The notes: generated by a model not told the origin, from the letters alone. DNA of 37,080 nt from Gemmataceae bacterium (GCA_026419115.1 JAOAAA010000023.1:1-37080), one strand, 5' to 3'; counted from the first letter of the stretch, positions 8,485-17,350 are shown. Numbers and translations are program-made.

Positions 8485-8512
8485 ATCTTACTTACGATCG
8501 CTGTGAAGTCAA
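8485..8512 (-). promoter_or_regulatory. sigma70-type promoter of tRNA-Pro
   Basis: On the minus strand TTGACT (8507-8512) and TAAGAT (8485-8490) are spaced by 16 bases. The -10 element ends 12 bases before the tRNA 5' end, which fits a short leader. The match to TTGACA/TATAAT is 5 of 6 and 4 of 6. Confidence 0.6.
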
Positions 8513-8592
8513 TGCCGGTTTTTTCGTCCAGAATTGTGCAGCTCGATCCCTCACCCTGAACGAGACGGAAATTTTTATTTGGGTTCGCTTGG

Positions 8593-8631
8593 AAAAAAAG
8601 AAGCACGTCGAGAACCGCTCCCGACGTGCTT
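8593..8631 (-). terminator. intrinsic terminator, minus strand
   Basis: A perfect 10-bp stem AAGCACGTCG (8601-8610) pairs with CGACGTGCTT (8622-8631) around an 11-base loop. On the minus strand it is followed directly by C and seven T residues (8593-8600). It must end a transcript coming from the right, because it lies upstream of the tRNA-Pro promoter. Confidence 0.8.
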
Positions 8632-8735
8632 CCCAGCGGAAGAGTGGCGTTCCCACCGTGGTCACTGTCCCACTCAGGTTTTGACACGATTCGCTCAATT
8701 ACCCCTTGCGCCACATTCAGGAATTTTTTCGATTT
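8593..8735 (-). ncRNA. candidate structured small RNA (5' end not defined)
   Basis: The minus strand upstream of the terminator can fold into consecutive hairpins. GAGTGG pairs with CCACTC around an inner CCAC/GTGG helix, CTTCC-GCTG-GGAAG follows, and then comes the terminator stem. No annotated gene on this strand would need the terminator. The only ORF here (8463-8750) runs through the hairpins, the tRNA promoter and into tRNA-Pro, so it is unlikely to be real. I do not recognise SRP RNA, 6S RNA, tmRNA or RNase P motifs. The rest of the gap up to the kinase start at 8958 shows no further feature I can support. Confidence 0.4.
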
Positions 8736-8957
8736 TTTTAGCAATTTCATTCAAGTGTGGATGCCACTTCTGACGGGGGCCAGAATCCTTGATTTTCACT
8801 CTGACATGAAAAATCGAATCGAGATGGGAACCTCGTTGGATGAAGTTCGTCCAACCTGCTGAATATCTGAACAAAAACGCTAAGATTAGAGCATAAAGTT
8901 AAAAGTGTCCGAAATGCCTACAGCATAATTCGGAGGGGTCCTAACAGACAAACAAAC

Positions 8958-11831
8958 GTGACAGCCAACCATCCTCTGTACGAACCTGAAGTGCAATTGG
9001 CCAAACAACGGGAATTGACCCGACTCATTACCGAGTTTCAAGCACGTTGTCTTTTGGAACCGGATGTGCGAATGGCATTTACCTCCTTCCTAGACGGAAT
9101 ACTTCTCCTTACAGAAAGCGAATATGGCTTTATTGGTGAGATTTTACAGGATGCAGATCAGAAGCCTTATCTCAAAATGTATACGATTACTGATATTTCT
9201 TGGAACGAGCAAACAAGTAAGCTGTACCAAGAAAATGAAGCTAAAGGTTTAGAATTTCGCAATCTAAACAATTTGTTCGGGGTGGGGATACTCACTCAAA
9301 AACCTGTTCTCTCAAATGATCCCGCCAATGATCCCCGTCGTGGAGGTTTGCCAATAGGGCATCCACCTCTCAAATCTTTTCTTGGTATCCCGATTTTCTT
9401 TGACAATCAGTTGATTGCTTATGTCGGGATAGCCAATCGGCCGCAAGGATATCAAGTGGAAGATATGGAGTTCATTCATCCAATTTGCGTGACGATAGGT
9501 CAAGTCATCTATTCTCGGCGGGCTATACAAGCCAAACAAGCTGCTGAGCAAGCACAAAGGGAATCGGAACAATACTATCGCAATCTGGCAAATTCGACCT
9601 CAGCGTTTATTTGGACATTGGATCGGGAACAGCGCTTAACTTTTTGTAACCAATCTCGTCGGAATTTTTTGGGAGAAATTTTAGAGAAGGAAGCCGCCCG
9701 AGGATTATTAGCGGGCGTTCATCCCGAGGATGAAGCGAAATTTCAACAATTAATTGATAGGCATATCTCGAAAAAAGAACCCTTTTCGATTGAGTATCGT
9801 CTTCGGAATCACGAAGGAGAATATCGTTGGATTTTAGATGAATGTACTCCACAGTTTGGTGTTAAAGGAGAATTTATTGGATATATTGCTCACGGGGTGG
9901 ACATCACAGCTCAAAAGAATATCGAAAATTCTCTCAGACAGGCGGAAAAAAGATTATATGAGACTCAGGAATTAGCAAAATTGGGTCATTGGGAATATGA
10001 AATTGCTACGAACCGTGTAGAATGGTCTCCCACACTTTGCCGACTTTATGGAATTGATTATCAGAATCCCCCGAGCTTGAAGCAATTTTTAGAAGAATTT
10101 GTTCATCCGGACGATCTCGATTATGTCAGGGGAATTCAACAAAAATTGATGCAGAATCCCTCGGATATTGTTTATTTTGATTTTCGGATTAATCGAAAAA
10201 ATGGCTCAATGATCTGGGTACAAAATAAAGTTATTGCTTCAACGAATTCACAAGGGCAATTAACACATTTGATTGGGATTACCCAAGAAATTACGGAGCG
10301 AAAGTTAGCCGAGCAAGCCATTAAAGAAAGCCAAAGACTTCTGGAAATAGCAGGGGATGTCGCCCTAGTTGGTGGCTGGGACTTGGACCTAGTGAAAAAT
10401 AAACTGAGTTGGTCGAAACAAACCTATCGGATTCATGAGGTCCCCGAGGATTATGAACCGACCGTCGAATCGGCAATTCAATTTTATGCACCGGAGGCTC
10501 AAAGTATTATCAGGAATGCGGTTGAAAAAGCCATGATTGATGGATCGCCTTGGCGATTAGAATTGCCTTTTATCACAGCCAAAGGCAAGCGAATTTGGGT
10601 AATGGCCTCGGGACAGGCCGAAATTCAAAACGGAAAAGTGGTCCGGCTTTATGGAGCCTTCCAAGATATTACTGCGAGAAAATTAGCGGAGAAAGAACAA
10701 GAAACGCTCCGCAATCAACTCGTTCATTCTCAAAGGCTCGAATCGGTGGGACGATTAGCAGGCGGAGTAGCTCATGATTTCAATAATATGCTCTCGGTCA
10801 TTATTGGTAATATGGACCTTGCATTAGAGCTGGTTTCCCCCAATCAAGAATTATACAGTCATCTCCTTGAAACCAAAAAATCGGCTCTCCGGTCAGCGGA
10901 TTTAGTTCGCCAACTGTTAGCATTTGCCCGAAAACAACCCACGGCACCTAGTGTTATTGATTTGAATGAAGTGATCCAAGGGATGCTCAATCTTTTGATG
11001 CGATTGATTGGCGAAAATATTCAATTAAAATGGCATCCTATGCCTAATCTTCCCAAAATCAAAATCGATCCGATTCAAGTCGATCAGCTCCTTGCAAATT
11101 TATGTGTGAATGCAAAAGATGCAATTGCAGGGCATGGAATTATTACGATTAGTACCAGTCTAGGTGATAGTCAAAATAACTATCCCAAGTATGTTGAGTT
11201 ACAAGTTTCCGATACCGGTTCCGGTATCCCCCCTGAAATGATTGAACATATTTTCGAGCCATTTTTCACAACGAAAGATGTCGGTCAAGGAACCGGTTTA
11301 GGTTTGGCAATGGTGTATGGCATTGTTCAACAAAATCGGGGTTACATATCGGTAAATAGTCAAGTCGGGCAGGGAACGACTTTTCACATATTTTTTCCCG
11401 TTTGTGAGGATTGCTCTTCGATCAACCCAATTGTTAGTCCGACTCAAAAACCCAGAAGCTCCGCAAGAAGCAAAACGATTCTTCTAGTTGAGGATGAACA
11501 ATCGGTATTAAAATTGACACAGACCATATTACAGAAGGCCGGTTATAAAGTTCTCACTGCATCAACCCCTTATGAAGCACTGCAGATTGCTGCAGATCGT
11601 TCTTTTTCTATTGATATATTGTTAACTGATGTGGTTATGCCCGAAATGGATGGTGAGGAATTATCACGAAAAATTCAAATCCATCAACCCCATATCCGCA
11701 AAATTTATATGTCAGGGTATCCTGCAGAGATTTTGGCCAAAAACAATATCAATTCGCAAGATATTACTTTTATTTCCAAACCATTTATGCCCCATCAATT
11801 AATCGAGTTGATTGAATCAATTCTTAAATAG
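8958..11831 (+). CDS. hybrid sensor histidine kinase (GAF-PAS-PAS-PAS-HisKA-HATPase-REC)
   Basis: This is a 957-residue cytoplasmic hybrid kinase with no transmembrane segment. In order: GAF domain (about 15-195), three PAS/PAC modules (about 203-320, 330-450, 460-575), HisKA with phospho-accepting His606 in GGVAHDFNN, an HATPase with an N box (NLCVNAKDAI) and G boxes (DTGSGIPPEM, GQGTGLGLAM) at about 700-815, and a C-terminal receiver at about 838-957 with Asp891 in LLTDVVMPEMDG. Phosphate is probably relayed from His606 to Asp891. No output regulator or phosphotransfer protein is adjacent. The start is GTG; the purine-rich GGAGGGG at 8932-8938 is 19 bases away, so the ribosome site is weak. 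The gene is visibly richer in A/T and in AAT, ATT and TTT codons than its neighbours, suggesting transfer or a different expression class. Confidence 0.92.
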   Translation: MTANHPLYEPEVQLAKQRELTRLITEFQARCLLEPDVRMAFTSFLDGILLLTESEYGFIGEILQDADQKPYLKMYTITDISWNEQTSKLYQENEAKGLEFRNLNNLFGVGILTQKPVLSNDPANDPRRGGLPIGHPPLKSFLGIPIFFDNQLIAYVGIANRPQGYQVEDMEFIHPICVTIGQVIYSRRAIQAKQAAEQAQRESEQYYRNLANSTSAFIWTLDREQRLTFCNQSRRNFLGEILEKEAARGLLAGVHPEDEAKFQQLIDRHISKKEPFSIEYRLRNHEGEYRWILDECTPQFGVKGEFIGYIAHGVDITAQKNIENSLRQAEKRLYETQELAKLGHWEYEIATNRVEWSPTLCRLYGIDYQNPPSLKQFLEEFVHPDDLDYVRGIQQKLMQNPSDIVYFDFRINRKNGSMIWVQNKVIASTNSQGQLTHLIGITQEITERKLAEQAIKESQRLLEIAGDVALVGGWDLDLVKNKLSWSKQTYRIHEVPEDYEPTVESAIQFYAPEAQSIIRNAVEKAMIDGSPWRLELPFITAKGKRIWVMASGQAEIQNGKVVRLYGAFQDITARKLAEKEQETLRNQLVHSQRLESVGRLAGGVAHDFNNMLSVIIGNMDLALELVSPNQELYSHLLETKKSALRSADLVRQLLAFARKQPTAPSVIDLNEVIQGMLNLLMRLIGENIQLKWHPMPNLPKIKIDPIQVDQLLANLCVNAKDAIAGHGIITISTSLGDSQNNYPKYVELQVSDTGSGIPPEMIEHIFEPFFTTKDVGQGTGLGLAMVYGIVQQNRGYISVNSQVGQGTTFHIFFPVCEDCSSINPIVSPTQKPRSSARSKTILLVEDEQSVLKLTQTILQKAGYKVLTASTPYEALQIAADRSFSIDILLTDVVMPEMDGEELSRKIQIHQPHIRKIYMSGYPAEILAKNNINSQDITFISKPFMPHQLIELIESILK

Positions 11832-11994
11832 CACAAATCGTTGATATTCGATCGATTAACCAGAATATACGACATTCTTATATCGACTTCATATTTACCT
11901 GTATATTGAGTGCGAATGAAATTTTACATTGATATGATTTATTCGATTGGGGTACCTCCGGATAGTCTGTGAAAAATGGGGGACAGATGATATA

Positions 11995-12573
11995 TCACCG
12001 ATTATTGGAATTATGTGCGGGTCCTAAAATTTCCAGAACGGCAATCACAGGACGGTTATCAAAGAAAATCACGCCGGATCGACCATATAATTCTTCGGCT
12101 TGGGTTAACCTCATTTTGTTTTGTAAACCCTTATAAGGGTTGACTTTGTAAAATCCAGTGGGTTCGACCCGTCGCAAAATATTGTGTTTGATGAGAATAT
12201 GGCCTAGGGGTGTTTTTTCAGCCACAATTTCCGCTGCGACCTCTTGTAAACAACACGAGAGATCAATTCTCACAATGCCGTACAAAATCACGCGATCCTC
12301 TCCTTTCGGATTCAAAACAATCTCACGTGAATAAAGGTTGTCTTTTCGCATGGAATCAACCACTCGAACGGTGACGATTTTTTGATAAAAATCTTCGAGT
12401 GTTACCGTCATGTGATGCCGATGGGCGAGTAAATAGCGGTATGGTTCTGGAAGAGATTGTCGCGAGATGAGTTGGGCAATCCCATCAAGGGGCCACAAAT
12501 CATCATCGACGGTGATCATGGGGAAATAATCGGAGGATTCCAGTGGGGCTGGTGCAGACAAATCAGGATTCAT
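11995..12573 (-). CDS. chorismate lyase-fold protein (UbiC/DUF98-like)
   Basis: The protein of about 192 residues shows the pattern I associate with the chorismate pyruvate-lyase/DUF98 group. Near the middle a segment MTVTLEDFYQKIVTV is followed by RKDNLYSREIVL, then AEKTPLGHILIKHNILRRVE. These correspond to the substrate-binding Arg/Glu-containing strands and the conserved TPLG turn. Enzymes of this fold convert chorismate to 4-hydroxybenzoate, feeding quinone or other aromatic pathways, but the fold also includes ligand-binding domains (UTRA). Assignment is by pattern only. The first in-frame ATG is at 12573; a TTG at 12606 would add 11 residues. It follows the HEAT-repeat gene on the same strand by about 60 bp. 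No ubi or men gene is nearby. Confidence 0.6.
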   Translation of the reverse strand: MNPDLSAPAPLESSDYFPMITVDDDLWPLDGIAQLISRQSLPEPYRYLLAHRHHMTVTLEDFYQKIVTVRVVDSMRKDNLYSREIVLNPKGEDRVILYGIVRIDLSCCLQEVAAEIVAEKTPLGHILIKHNILRRVEPTGFYKVNPYKGLQNKMRLTQAEELYGRSGVIFFDNRPVIAVLEILGPAHNSNNR

Positions 12574-12633
12574 ACAGAAGGTCTCGCGGACCAAAATGAA
12601 TACCAAAAATACGTTAGAACTCTTTCAGGCGGG

Positions 12634-13158
12634 TTAATTTTTTTTGCCTCCGCTTAGGGTGAGAATCACGGCTTGAATTCGTTTGGCCTCGGCTTTATCG
12701 GTCGCTTTCTTTTGCAATTCCCGAAGAGTCATCAGGGCTTGCTTTTTCAAATTTTCGTCGCCCGAAAGGCGAGCGGTGTCGGCTAAACCTTGCATTAGCC
12801 CTTGCATGGCCGCATTTTCTTTTTCATTTTTCAACGTCTCGTGAATTTTATCGAAAATGGTCTTCTTATCATCCGGATCAATCACACCGAGAGCATTGGC
12901 AGCGGCCCCCCGTACGCGAGCATCCGAATCTTTCAGCGCGTTCACTAAATCTTTGGTGTAAGGTGTGGTCAAGGTCCGCTTGATGGTCCCTAATTTTCCT
13001 AGCTCTTCGGCGGCTTTCGCTCGCGTTTTGGCATCTTTTGCTTTCACTAAATCGGTGGCCCATTTTTTGGCTTCTTCCTCTTTGGTCTCGGCCTGCACCG
13101 AAAAACCAACCAGCACCATCAGCAAACTGGAAAGGCCAAGAAGTCGATAACATTTCAT
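12634..13158 (-). CDS. secreted HEAT-repeat protein
   Basis: A 174-residue protein begins with a Sec signal peptide (hydrophobic residues about 7-20, likely cut after VQAE). Alpha-helical HEAT-like repeats follow, with a typical unit KDLVNALKDSDARVRGAAA near residues 68-86 and KTRAKAAEELGKLG near 44-57. HEAT repeats form protein-binding solenoids. No enzyme motif is seen. AAGGGGAA precedes the ATG at good spacing. The gene sits 181 bp downstream of the GTPase gene and just upstream of the chorismate lyase-like gene, all on the minus strand, so a loose operon is possible. Confidence 0.75.
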   Translation of the reverse strand: MKCYRLLGLSSLLMVLVGFSVQAETKEEEAKKWATDLVKAKDAKTRAKAAEELGKLGTIKRTLTTPYTKDLVNALKDSDARVRGAAANALGVIDPDDKKTIFDKIHETLKNEKENAAMQGLMQGLADTARLSGDENLKKQALMTLRELQKKATDKAEAKRIQAVILTLSGGKKN

Positions 13159-13339
13159 ACAAGTTCCCCTTTATAGAAGTGGTTGAATCCCTATTCCAGA
13201 CGATTTTTTTATTACAAGAGTTCCCTCTAAAAAGTCAAACCCCAAAGAGGGGTGAAAGTTCTGCCGGGCGGATGCCGAGGATTTTCCCTGTGTCACAAAC
13301 TCGATTGACCTGCAACGGATTTAGCGGATGGGGGTGAAC

Positions 13340-14902
13340 TTATTTTGTGAATTGGTGCCAGCCTGCCTTCACTAAGTTGGAAAGTTGCTCGAATACTTTA
13401 TTGACTTTCCCTTCGTCTGCCTCGGCATGCAAACATCGTAACAGATGGACCGCCCGTGCTTCATCTAATCGAGAAACGATTGAGGCCAAAACCACCTCTG
13501 GTACATTCCATAATTTCTGCGAGGCAGTGCAAACAGGAATGATTTCGAATTGTGGGAACACTTCTTGAATAGCCTTGATGGCATTTTGAATCGAAATTTC
13601 CTTGGGGCGTTGCCCCCCCCCTCTCCAATTATATGGAGGTGCCCATTCTATAGCAGGGCTGAGTAAATCAGCATGCGACATCACAATCAACGTCGGTGGA
13701 AATTTATACTGTGGATGTTTCCCGAACCATTGTGTTAAAGAATCAAATAGTTTCACATCCGCTTGGCGGGCAGCATTACGGGCATGGCTAACCAATATCA
13801 ATAAATCGGCGTTTTTTATGGCTTCGGCAGTGGTTTCGAGTTGATCTTCGGTTGGTCCTTCGTGTCCATATCCAACCGTATCGAGCAAAATCAGTTTCTC
13901 GGAATTCACAGGGGATTTTATTTCGTAACGGGATATTCCACTTGTTGCAGGTAAAACATCTGTGAGGGCTAACTGAGTTCCTAGAAGGGCATTGATTAAA
14001 CTCGATTTGCCTGCTTTCACCTGTCCCAATACGGCAATCGTCACATTTTCAGACACATTTTGGGCTTTGTTTTGAGTGTCTTTTTCTGACTGAAGGGGGG
14101 GGGTATTTGATTTTTCTTTATCTTGAAATAATGGGTTCGGTTCAGTTAATTTTCTGGTCAATTCACGATAACGGCTAGCACCCACTTTCAATCGTCCCGA
14201 ATAAAGTTCAATGAGGTAAAAGCCGACTCGTTGAACATATTCGATGTAAAACCAATTGAGAACATTTTGTTGAATCATATCCAAAGGTTTCCCTGTGATT
14301 AATTGATTCGCTCCATATCGAATAGCTGTTTTCACAGGGTCCAATAAAGTGGAAAACAACCAGTAACCCTTTGAGATAGTGTTGACACGACCAATCCATT
14401 TTTGAGTTTGACGCCAATGACTAATGGCCATGAGATGACTTGCGGGAATATATTTTTCGGTCAAATTACTCAGATCATGAGCCGCTAACTCGATGACCGC
14501 CAGCAACTCGGGAATGGTCACCGGATCGAGAGGGTCTTTCGCTTCGGGTTGATAGACTTTGGAAATTTGTTGCGCTAATTCGCTTGCCGTGTCGAAATAA
14601 AATCGGGCTTCCCCCATCTGTTGCTGGGTGACTGTTTTTTTGAGGGTCGCTTCAATAATTTCTGCCGCAAGTCGATCGCGATTGGTCCAAAAATCGGGAG
14701 GGTTCATTTTTTGGCGGGCACGGACATATTGTTTCTGAATCCGCCAAGCCAAAATGTATCCGGCACACATACTCAGTGCCATGGGCCACCAAGCCCAGAA
14801 TGTCCAGCCACGCTCCCAGATGTGAAAGGCCCCCACCCCGATGAGGAAAGCTAACGGTAATAAAATAAGAACGGCCGGTAGAATGAACCGCGACGGTTTC
14901 AT
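13340..14902 (-). CDS. membrane-anchored GTPase (Era/dynamin-like G domain)
   Basis: Two N-terminal transmembrane helices (about 8-27 and 38-55) precede a helical region (about 75-255), then a Ras-like G domain. G1 is GQVKAGKSS (293-301), Thr320 is a candidate G2 residue, and G3 is DTVG (341-344). The position expected for NKxD reads MSHADLL (408-414), keeping the Asp but replacing Asn-Lys by Ser-His, so nucleotide specificity may differ. The region between G3 and G4 (ARNAARQADVKLFDSLTQWF) is like that of GTPases related to YfjP/YeeP and EngB. The likely site of action is the inner membrane, perhaps in remodelling or stress; substrate and partners are unknown. GGAG lies 8 bases upstream of ATG. 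A nine-base C run (coding strand) is in frame at 14095-14103. Confidence 0.8.
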   Translation of the reverse strand: MKPSRFILPAVLILLPLAFLIGVGAFHIWERGWTFWAWWPMALSMCAGYILAWRIQKQYVRARQKMNPPDFWTNRDRLAAEIIEATLKKTVTQQQMGEARFYFDTASELAQQISKVYQPEAKDPLDPVTIPELLAVIELAAHDLSNLTEKYIPASHLMAISHWRQTQKWIGRVNTISKGYWLFSTLLDPVKTAIRYGANQLITGKPLDMIQQNVLNWFYIEYVQRVGFYLIELYSGRLKVGASRYRELTRKLTEPNPLFQDKEKSNTPPLQSEKDTQNKAQNVSENVTIAVLGQVKAGKSSLINALLGTQLALTDVLPATSGISRYEIKSPVNSEKLILLDTVGYGHEGPTEDQLETTAEAIKNADLLILVSHARNAARQADVKLFDSLTQWFGKHPQYKFPPTLIVMSHADLLSPAIEWAPPYNWRGGGQRPKEISIQNAIKAIQEVFPQFEIIPVCTASQKLWNVPEVVLASIVSRLDEARAVHLLRCLHAEADEGKVNKVFEQLSNLVKAGWHQFTK

Positions 14903-15143
14903 GAACGGGACTCCAAAAGGTATAATAGTTATTCTACACAGGGCCGCTTCCGGTCGTGAAAAGCCGATTCATTTGAGGGGACTCTCATAGGGAATTTTTC
15001 AGCAGAAACAGATTTTGGTAGATGTTGAACGATTGATTGAGTGATGAAAAGTTACGGTATTTTCCTTAAGAGGCGGAATCGAGTAGCCTATTTGGGTTGG
15101 GGTGCTATCAAAACAGAATTGACTCAATGGAGGGTTCTATTTT

Positions 15144-15740
15144 ATGCTGCGATCCTTTCTCATTTCTCTGGTATTCGTCAGTGTTTTAAGAGCGGGCGAA
15201 TTCAATAAAGTTCTTTCCATCGGAGATGCGGCCCCGAATTGGGAAAATCTCCCTGCGACGGATGGCAAGCAGTATTCGCTCAAAAGTTTCCAAAATGCCG
15301 AATATCTTGTGATTGTGTTTACCTGTAATAGCTGCCCGACGGCAGTGGATTACGAAGATCGTATTATCCAATTTGCCAACAAGCATAAAGATAAGGTTGC
15401 CGTTGTGGCAATCAATGTGAATTTAATCAAGGAAGATTCTTTAGAGGAAATGAAGAAGCGGGCCAAGGAAAAAAAATTTCCGTTTGTCTACTTGTTCGAT
15501 GAATCCCAAAAAATTGCTAAGAGTTTCGGGGCCACTTACACACCGGAATTTTTTATCCTGAATAAAGAGAGGAAAGTCGTGTATATGGGGGCCATGGACG
15601 ATCGTAACAATGCAACGGAAGTGAAAGTCCATTATCTTGAGGATGCTATCAATTCCTTGCAAAAAGGGGAATCGCCGAAGGTGAAAGAAACAGTTGCACG
15701 CGGATGCCTAATTCGATATAAACGGGTTCGAGAAGATTAA
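15144..15740 (+). CDS. redoxin / thioredoxin-fold protein, secreted
   Basis: A signal peptide (residues about 1-17) is followed by an AhpC/TSA-redoxin domain: IGDAAPNWENLP, DGKQYSLKSF, then the redox site CNSCP (Cys61, Cys64) after VIVFT, and the cis-Pro region GATYTPEFFIL with a following VVYMGAMDD. The combination of export signal and CxxC suggests an envelope thiol-disulfide oxidoreductase or peroxiredoxin-like protein of the type common in planctomycetes. Its exact substrate is not known. TGGAGGG precedes the ATG. It lies 50 bp before cysK on the same strand. Co-transcription with cysteine synthesis would link thiol redox and sulfur metabolism, but this rests on spacing alone. Confidence 0.85.
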   Translation: MLRSFLISLVFVSVLRAGEFNKVLSIGDAAPNWENLPATDGKQYSLKSFQNAEYLVIVFTCNSCPTAVDYEDRIIQFANKHKDKVAVVAINVNLIKEDSLEEMKKRAKEKKFPFVYLFDESQKIAKSFGATYTPEFFILNKERKVVYMGAMDDRNNATEVKVHYLEDAINSLQKGESPKVKETVARGCLIRYKRVRED

Positions 15741-15790
15741 TTAAGCAATGAAAAAACCTATCTTAGTAGGTTAACATTCAAGGAGTTTCA

Positions 15791-16732
15791 ATGCCACGAG
15801 GGAAATTTTATAATTCAGTCACTGGGACCATCGGAGATACCCCGATGGTCAAAATCCAGAAATTGATTCCTGCAGAACATGCAACGGTCTACGCAAAGTG
15901 TGAATTTTTTCAGCCACTCAATAGTGTGAAAGATCGAATCGGCGTTGCGATGATCGAAGCAGGTGAACGCGAAGGGTTGGTGAATAAGGAGACACATATC
16001 ATCGAGCCGACCAGCGGGAATACAGGAATTGCCCTCGCTTTTGTGTGTGCCGCCAAGGGGTACAAGTTAACCTTGACCATGCCGGAATCGATGTCATTAG
16101 AACGTCGGGCCTTATTGCGAGCCATGGGTGCAGAAATCGTGTTAACGCCTGCCGCCGATGGGATGCGAGGAGCGGTGGCTCGTGCGAAAGACCTTGTGGC
16201 ATCGACCCCCAATGCTTGGATGCCCCAACAGTTTGAAAATCCTGCCAATCCTGCCATTCACGAAGCCACCACCGGTCCGGAAATTTGGGAGGATAGTGGG
16301 CACGATATTGATGCCATCGTTGCAGGGGTAGGAACCGGAGGGACCATCACAGGGGTGACCCGCTACATTCGACGATTCAACCCGAATTTCAAAGCGATTG
16401 CCGTGGAACCGGTGCATTCTCCCGTGATCAGCGGGGGTAGCCCCGGCCCACACAAAATTCAGGGGATTGGTGCCGGTTTCGTTCCCAAAAACTTGGACAC
16501 CACTTTGCTGAATGATGTTGTCACCGTCAGTAACGATGAGGCCTTTGAGTGGGCCCGCAATTTGGCCAAGTACGAAGGGCTTATGGTCGGAATTAGTAGC
16601 GGGGCCAATCTGTGTGCGGCCGCCAAAGTCGCCGCTCGGCCTGAATTCAAGGGCAAAAAGATTGTTACCATCATGTGCAGCTTGGGCGAACGGTATCTCT
16701 CGACTCCGTTGTTCGCTGGCCTAACTGGTTGA
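15791..16732 (+). CDS. cysK: cysteine synthase (O-acetylserine sulfhydrylase)
   Basis: This PLP-dependent beta-replacement enzyme makes L-cysteine from O-acetylserine and sulfide. Landmarks are complete: Lys47 in NSVKDR is the PLP Schiff-base lysine, TSGNTG (74-79) binds the substrate carboxylate, GTGGT (179-183) binds the PLP phosphate, and the late ISSGAN segment holds the Ser that contacts the PLP ring nitrogen. At 313 residues it has the normal length for CysK/CysM and lacks a CBS extension. The family also contains cystathionine beta-synthase and O-phosphoserine-dependent CysM, so substrate preference is inferred. AAGGAG precedes ATG. A hairpin with a bidirectional terminator character follows the stop. 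Confidence 0.92.
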   Translation: MPRGKFYNSVTGTIGDTPMVKIQKLIPAEHATVYAKCEFFQPLNSVKDRIGVAMIEAGEREGLVNKETHIIEPTSGNTGIALAFVCAAKGYKLTLTMPESMSLERRALLRAMGAEIVLTPAADGMRGAVARAKDLVASTPNAWMPQQFENPANPAIHEATTGPEIWEDSGHDIDAIVAGVGTGGTITGVTRYIRRFNPNFKAIAVEPVHSPVISGGSPGPHKIQGIGAGFVPKNLDTTLLNDVVTVSNDEAFEWARNLAKYEGLMVGISSGANLCAAAKVAARPEFKGKKIVTIMCSLGERYLSTPLFAGLTG

Positions 16733-16754
16733 TTGGCGATCATTCTTATTACCC

Positions 16755-16802
16755 AAAAAAGAAACCCTCGCGTCTTGGCATTAGCTCAGACACGAGGGTT
16801 TC
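16755..16802 (-). terminator. intrinsic terminator between convergent genes
   Basis: GAAACCCTCG (16761-16770) pairs with CGAGGGTTTC (16793-16802). On the minus strand six T residues follow the stem (16755-16760), so it best serves the small secreted gene to the right. On the plus strand it could also help end the cysK transcript, though the T tract there is interrupted. Confidence 0.75.
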
Positions 16803-16829
16803 GTTTCGTTCTATTTATTGCTTAGGAAC

Positions 16830-17108
16830 TTATTTCTTGATGACCGCCATGCCACCTTTATCGTTGATGTAGATGATATTGCCATTATTCTCATCCACAA
16901 AGACTTCAACGCCCACTTTCGGGGTATCTTTGTCGAAGTCGGGTTTGTCAGCAGGTCGCACGCGGAGCAACAACCCGTGTTGCCATTTGGGACCTTTCAC
17001 TTGGTCTTGTGCGACCCCAGTCGAGGTGTCACCAAAGAGGAAAAAACTCATGGCGGCACCGAGCAAGAAGGGACCCAGTGCTAACGTGACTGCGGAAATT
17101 TTGTTCAT
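16830..17108 (-). CDS. small secreted protein of unknown function
   Basis: A 92-residue protein with an N-terminal hydrophobic signal (about residues 6-26; the cut is possibly near GVAQ). The mature part is short and strand-rich, with LLLRVRPADKPDF and EVFVDENNGNIIYINDKGG. I do not recognise a family. The N-terminal signal, clean ribosome site (AAGGAAAC before ATG) and own terminator argue for a real gene. It is convergent with cysK and has its own upstream spacer, so it is probably monocistronic. Confidence 0.65.
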   Translation of the reverse strand: MNKISAVTLALGPFLLGAAMSFFLFGDTSTGVAQDQVKGPKWQHGLLLRVRPADKPDFDKDTPKVGVEVFVDENNGNIIYINDKGGMAVIKK

Positions 17109-17231
17109 AGTGTTTCCTTGTAGGAATCCCTAGTGGTTTGTGAATCTCACCTAATCTATTTTCAGACGAACAAAAACGGAATATCTAACACCCAAATCGT
17201 ATGAGATCGATTCACAATGTCGAGAGTGGGG

Positions 17232-17248
17232 CTTCCACATTGTGGAAG
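17232..17248. other. short palindrome
   Basis: CTTCCACATTGTGGAAG is a perfect 17-base inverted repeat centred on one base. It lies between the small secreted gene and the sensor kinase gene, 124 bp upstream of the former. No T run follows on either strand, so it could be an operator or an RNA hairpin rather than a terminator. Confidence 0.35.
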
Positions 17249-17350
17249 GGAGAATTTTCGTTTTGCATTCGTCTTCCCGTCGTGGTCCAATACGCAACCC
17301 GCTAGGTCTTGGAAACGCTTATGAATTAAATCGTTGGGAGGGTGTTCGGG

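Noticed and set aside
8463-8750. 95-codon minus-strand ORF
   Set aside because: It runs through the terminator, the tRNA-Pro promoter and into tRNA-Pro itself, and has no ribosome site.
8398-11831. tRNA-Pro as the attachment site of an island containing the AT-rich kinase
   Set aside because: The kinase lies on the 5' side of the tRNA. No duplicated tRNA 3' end, integrase or other mobile gene is seen.
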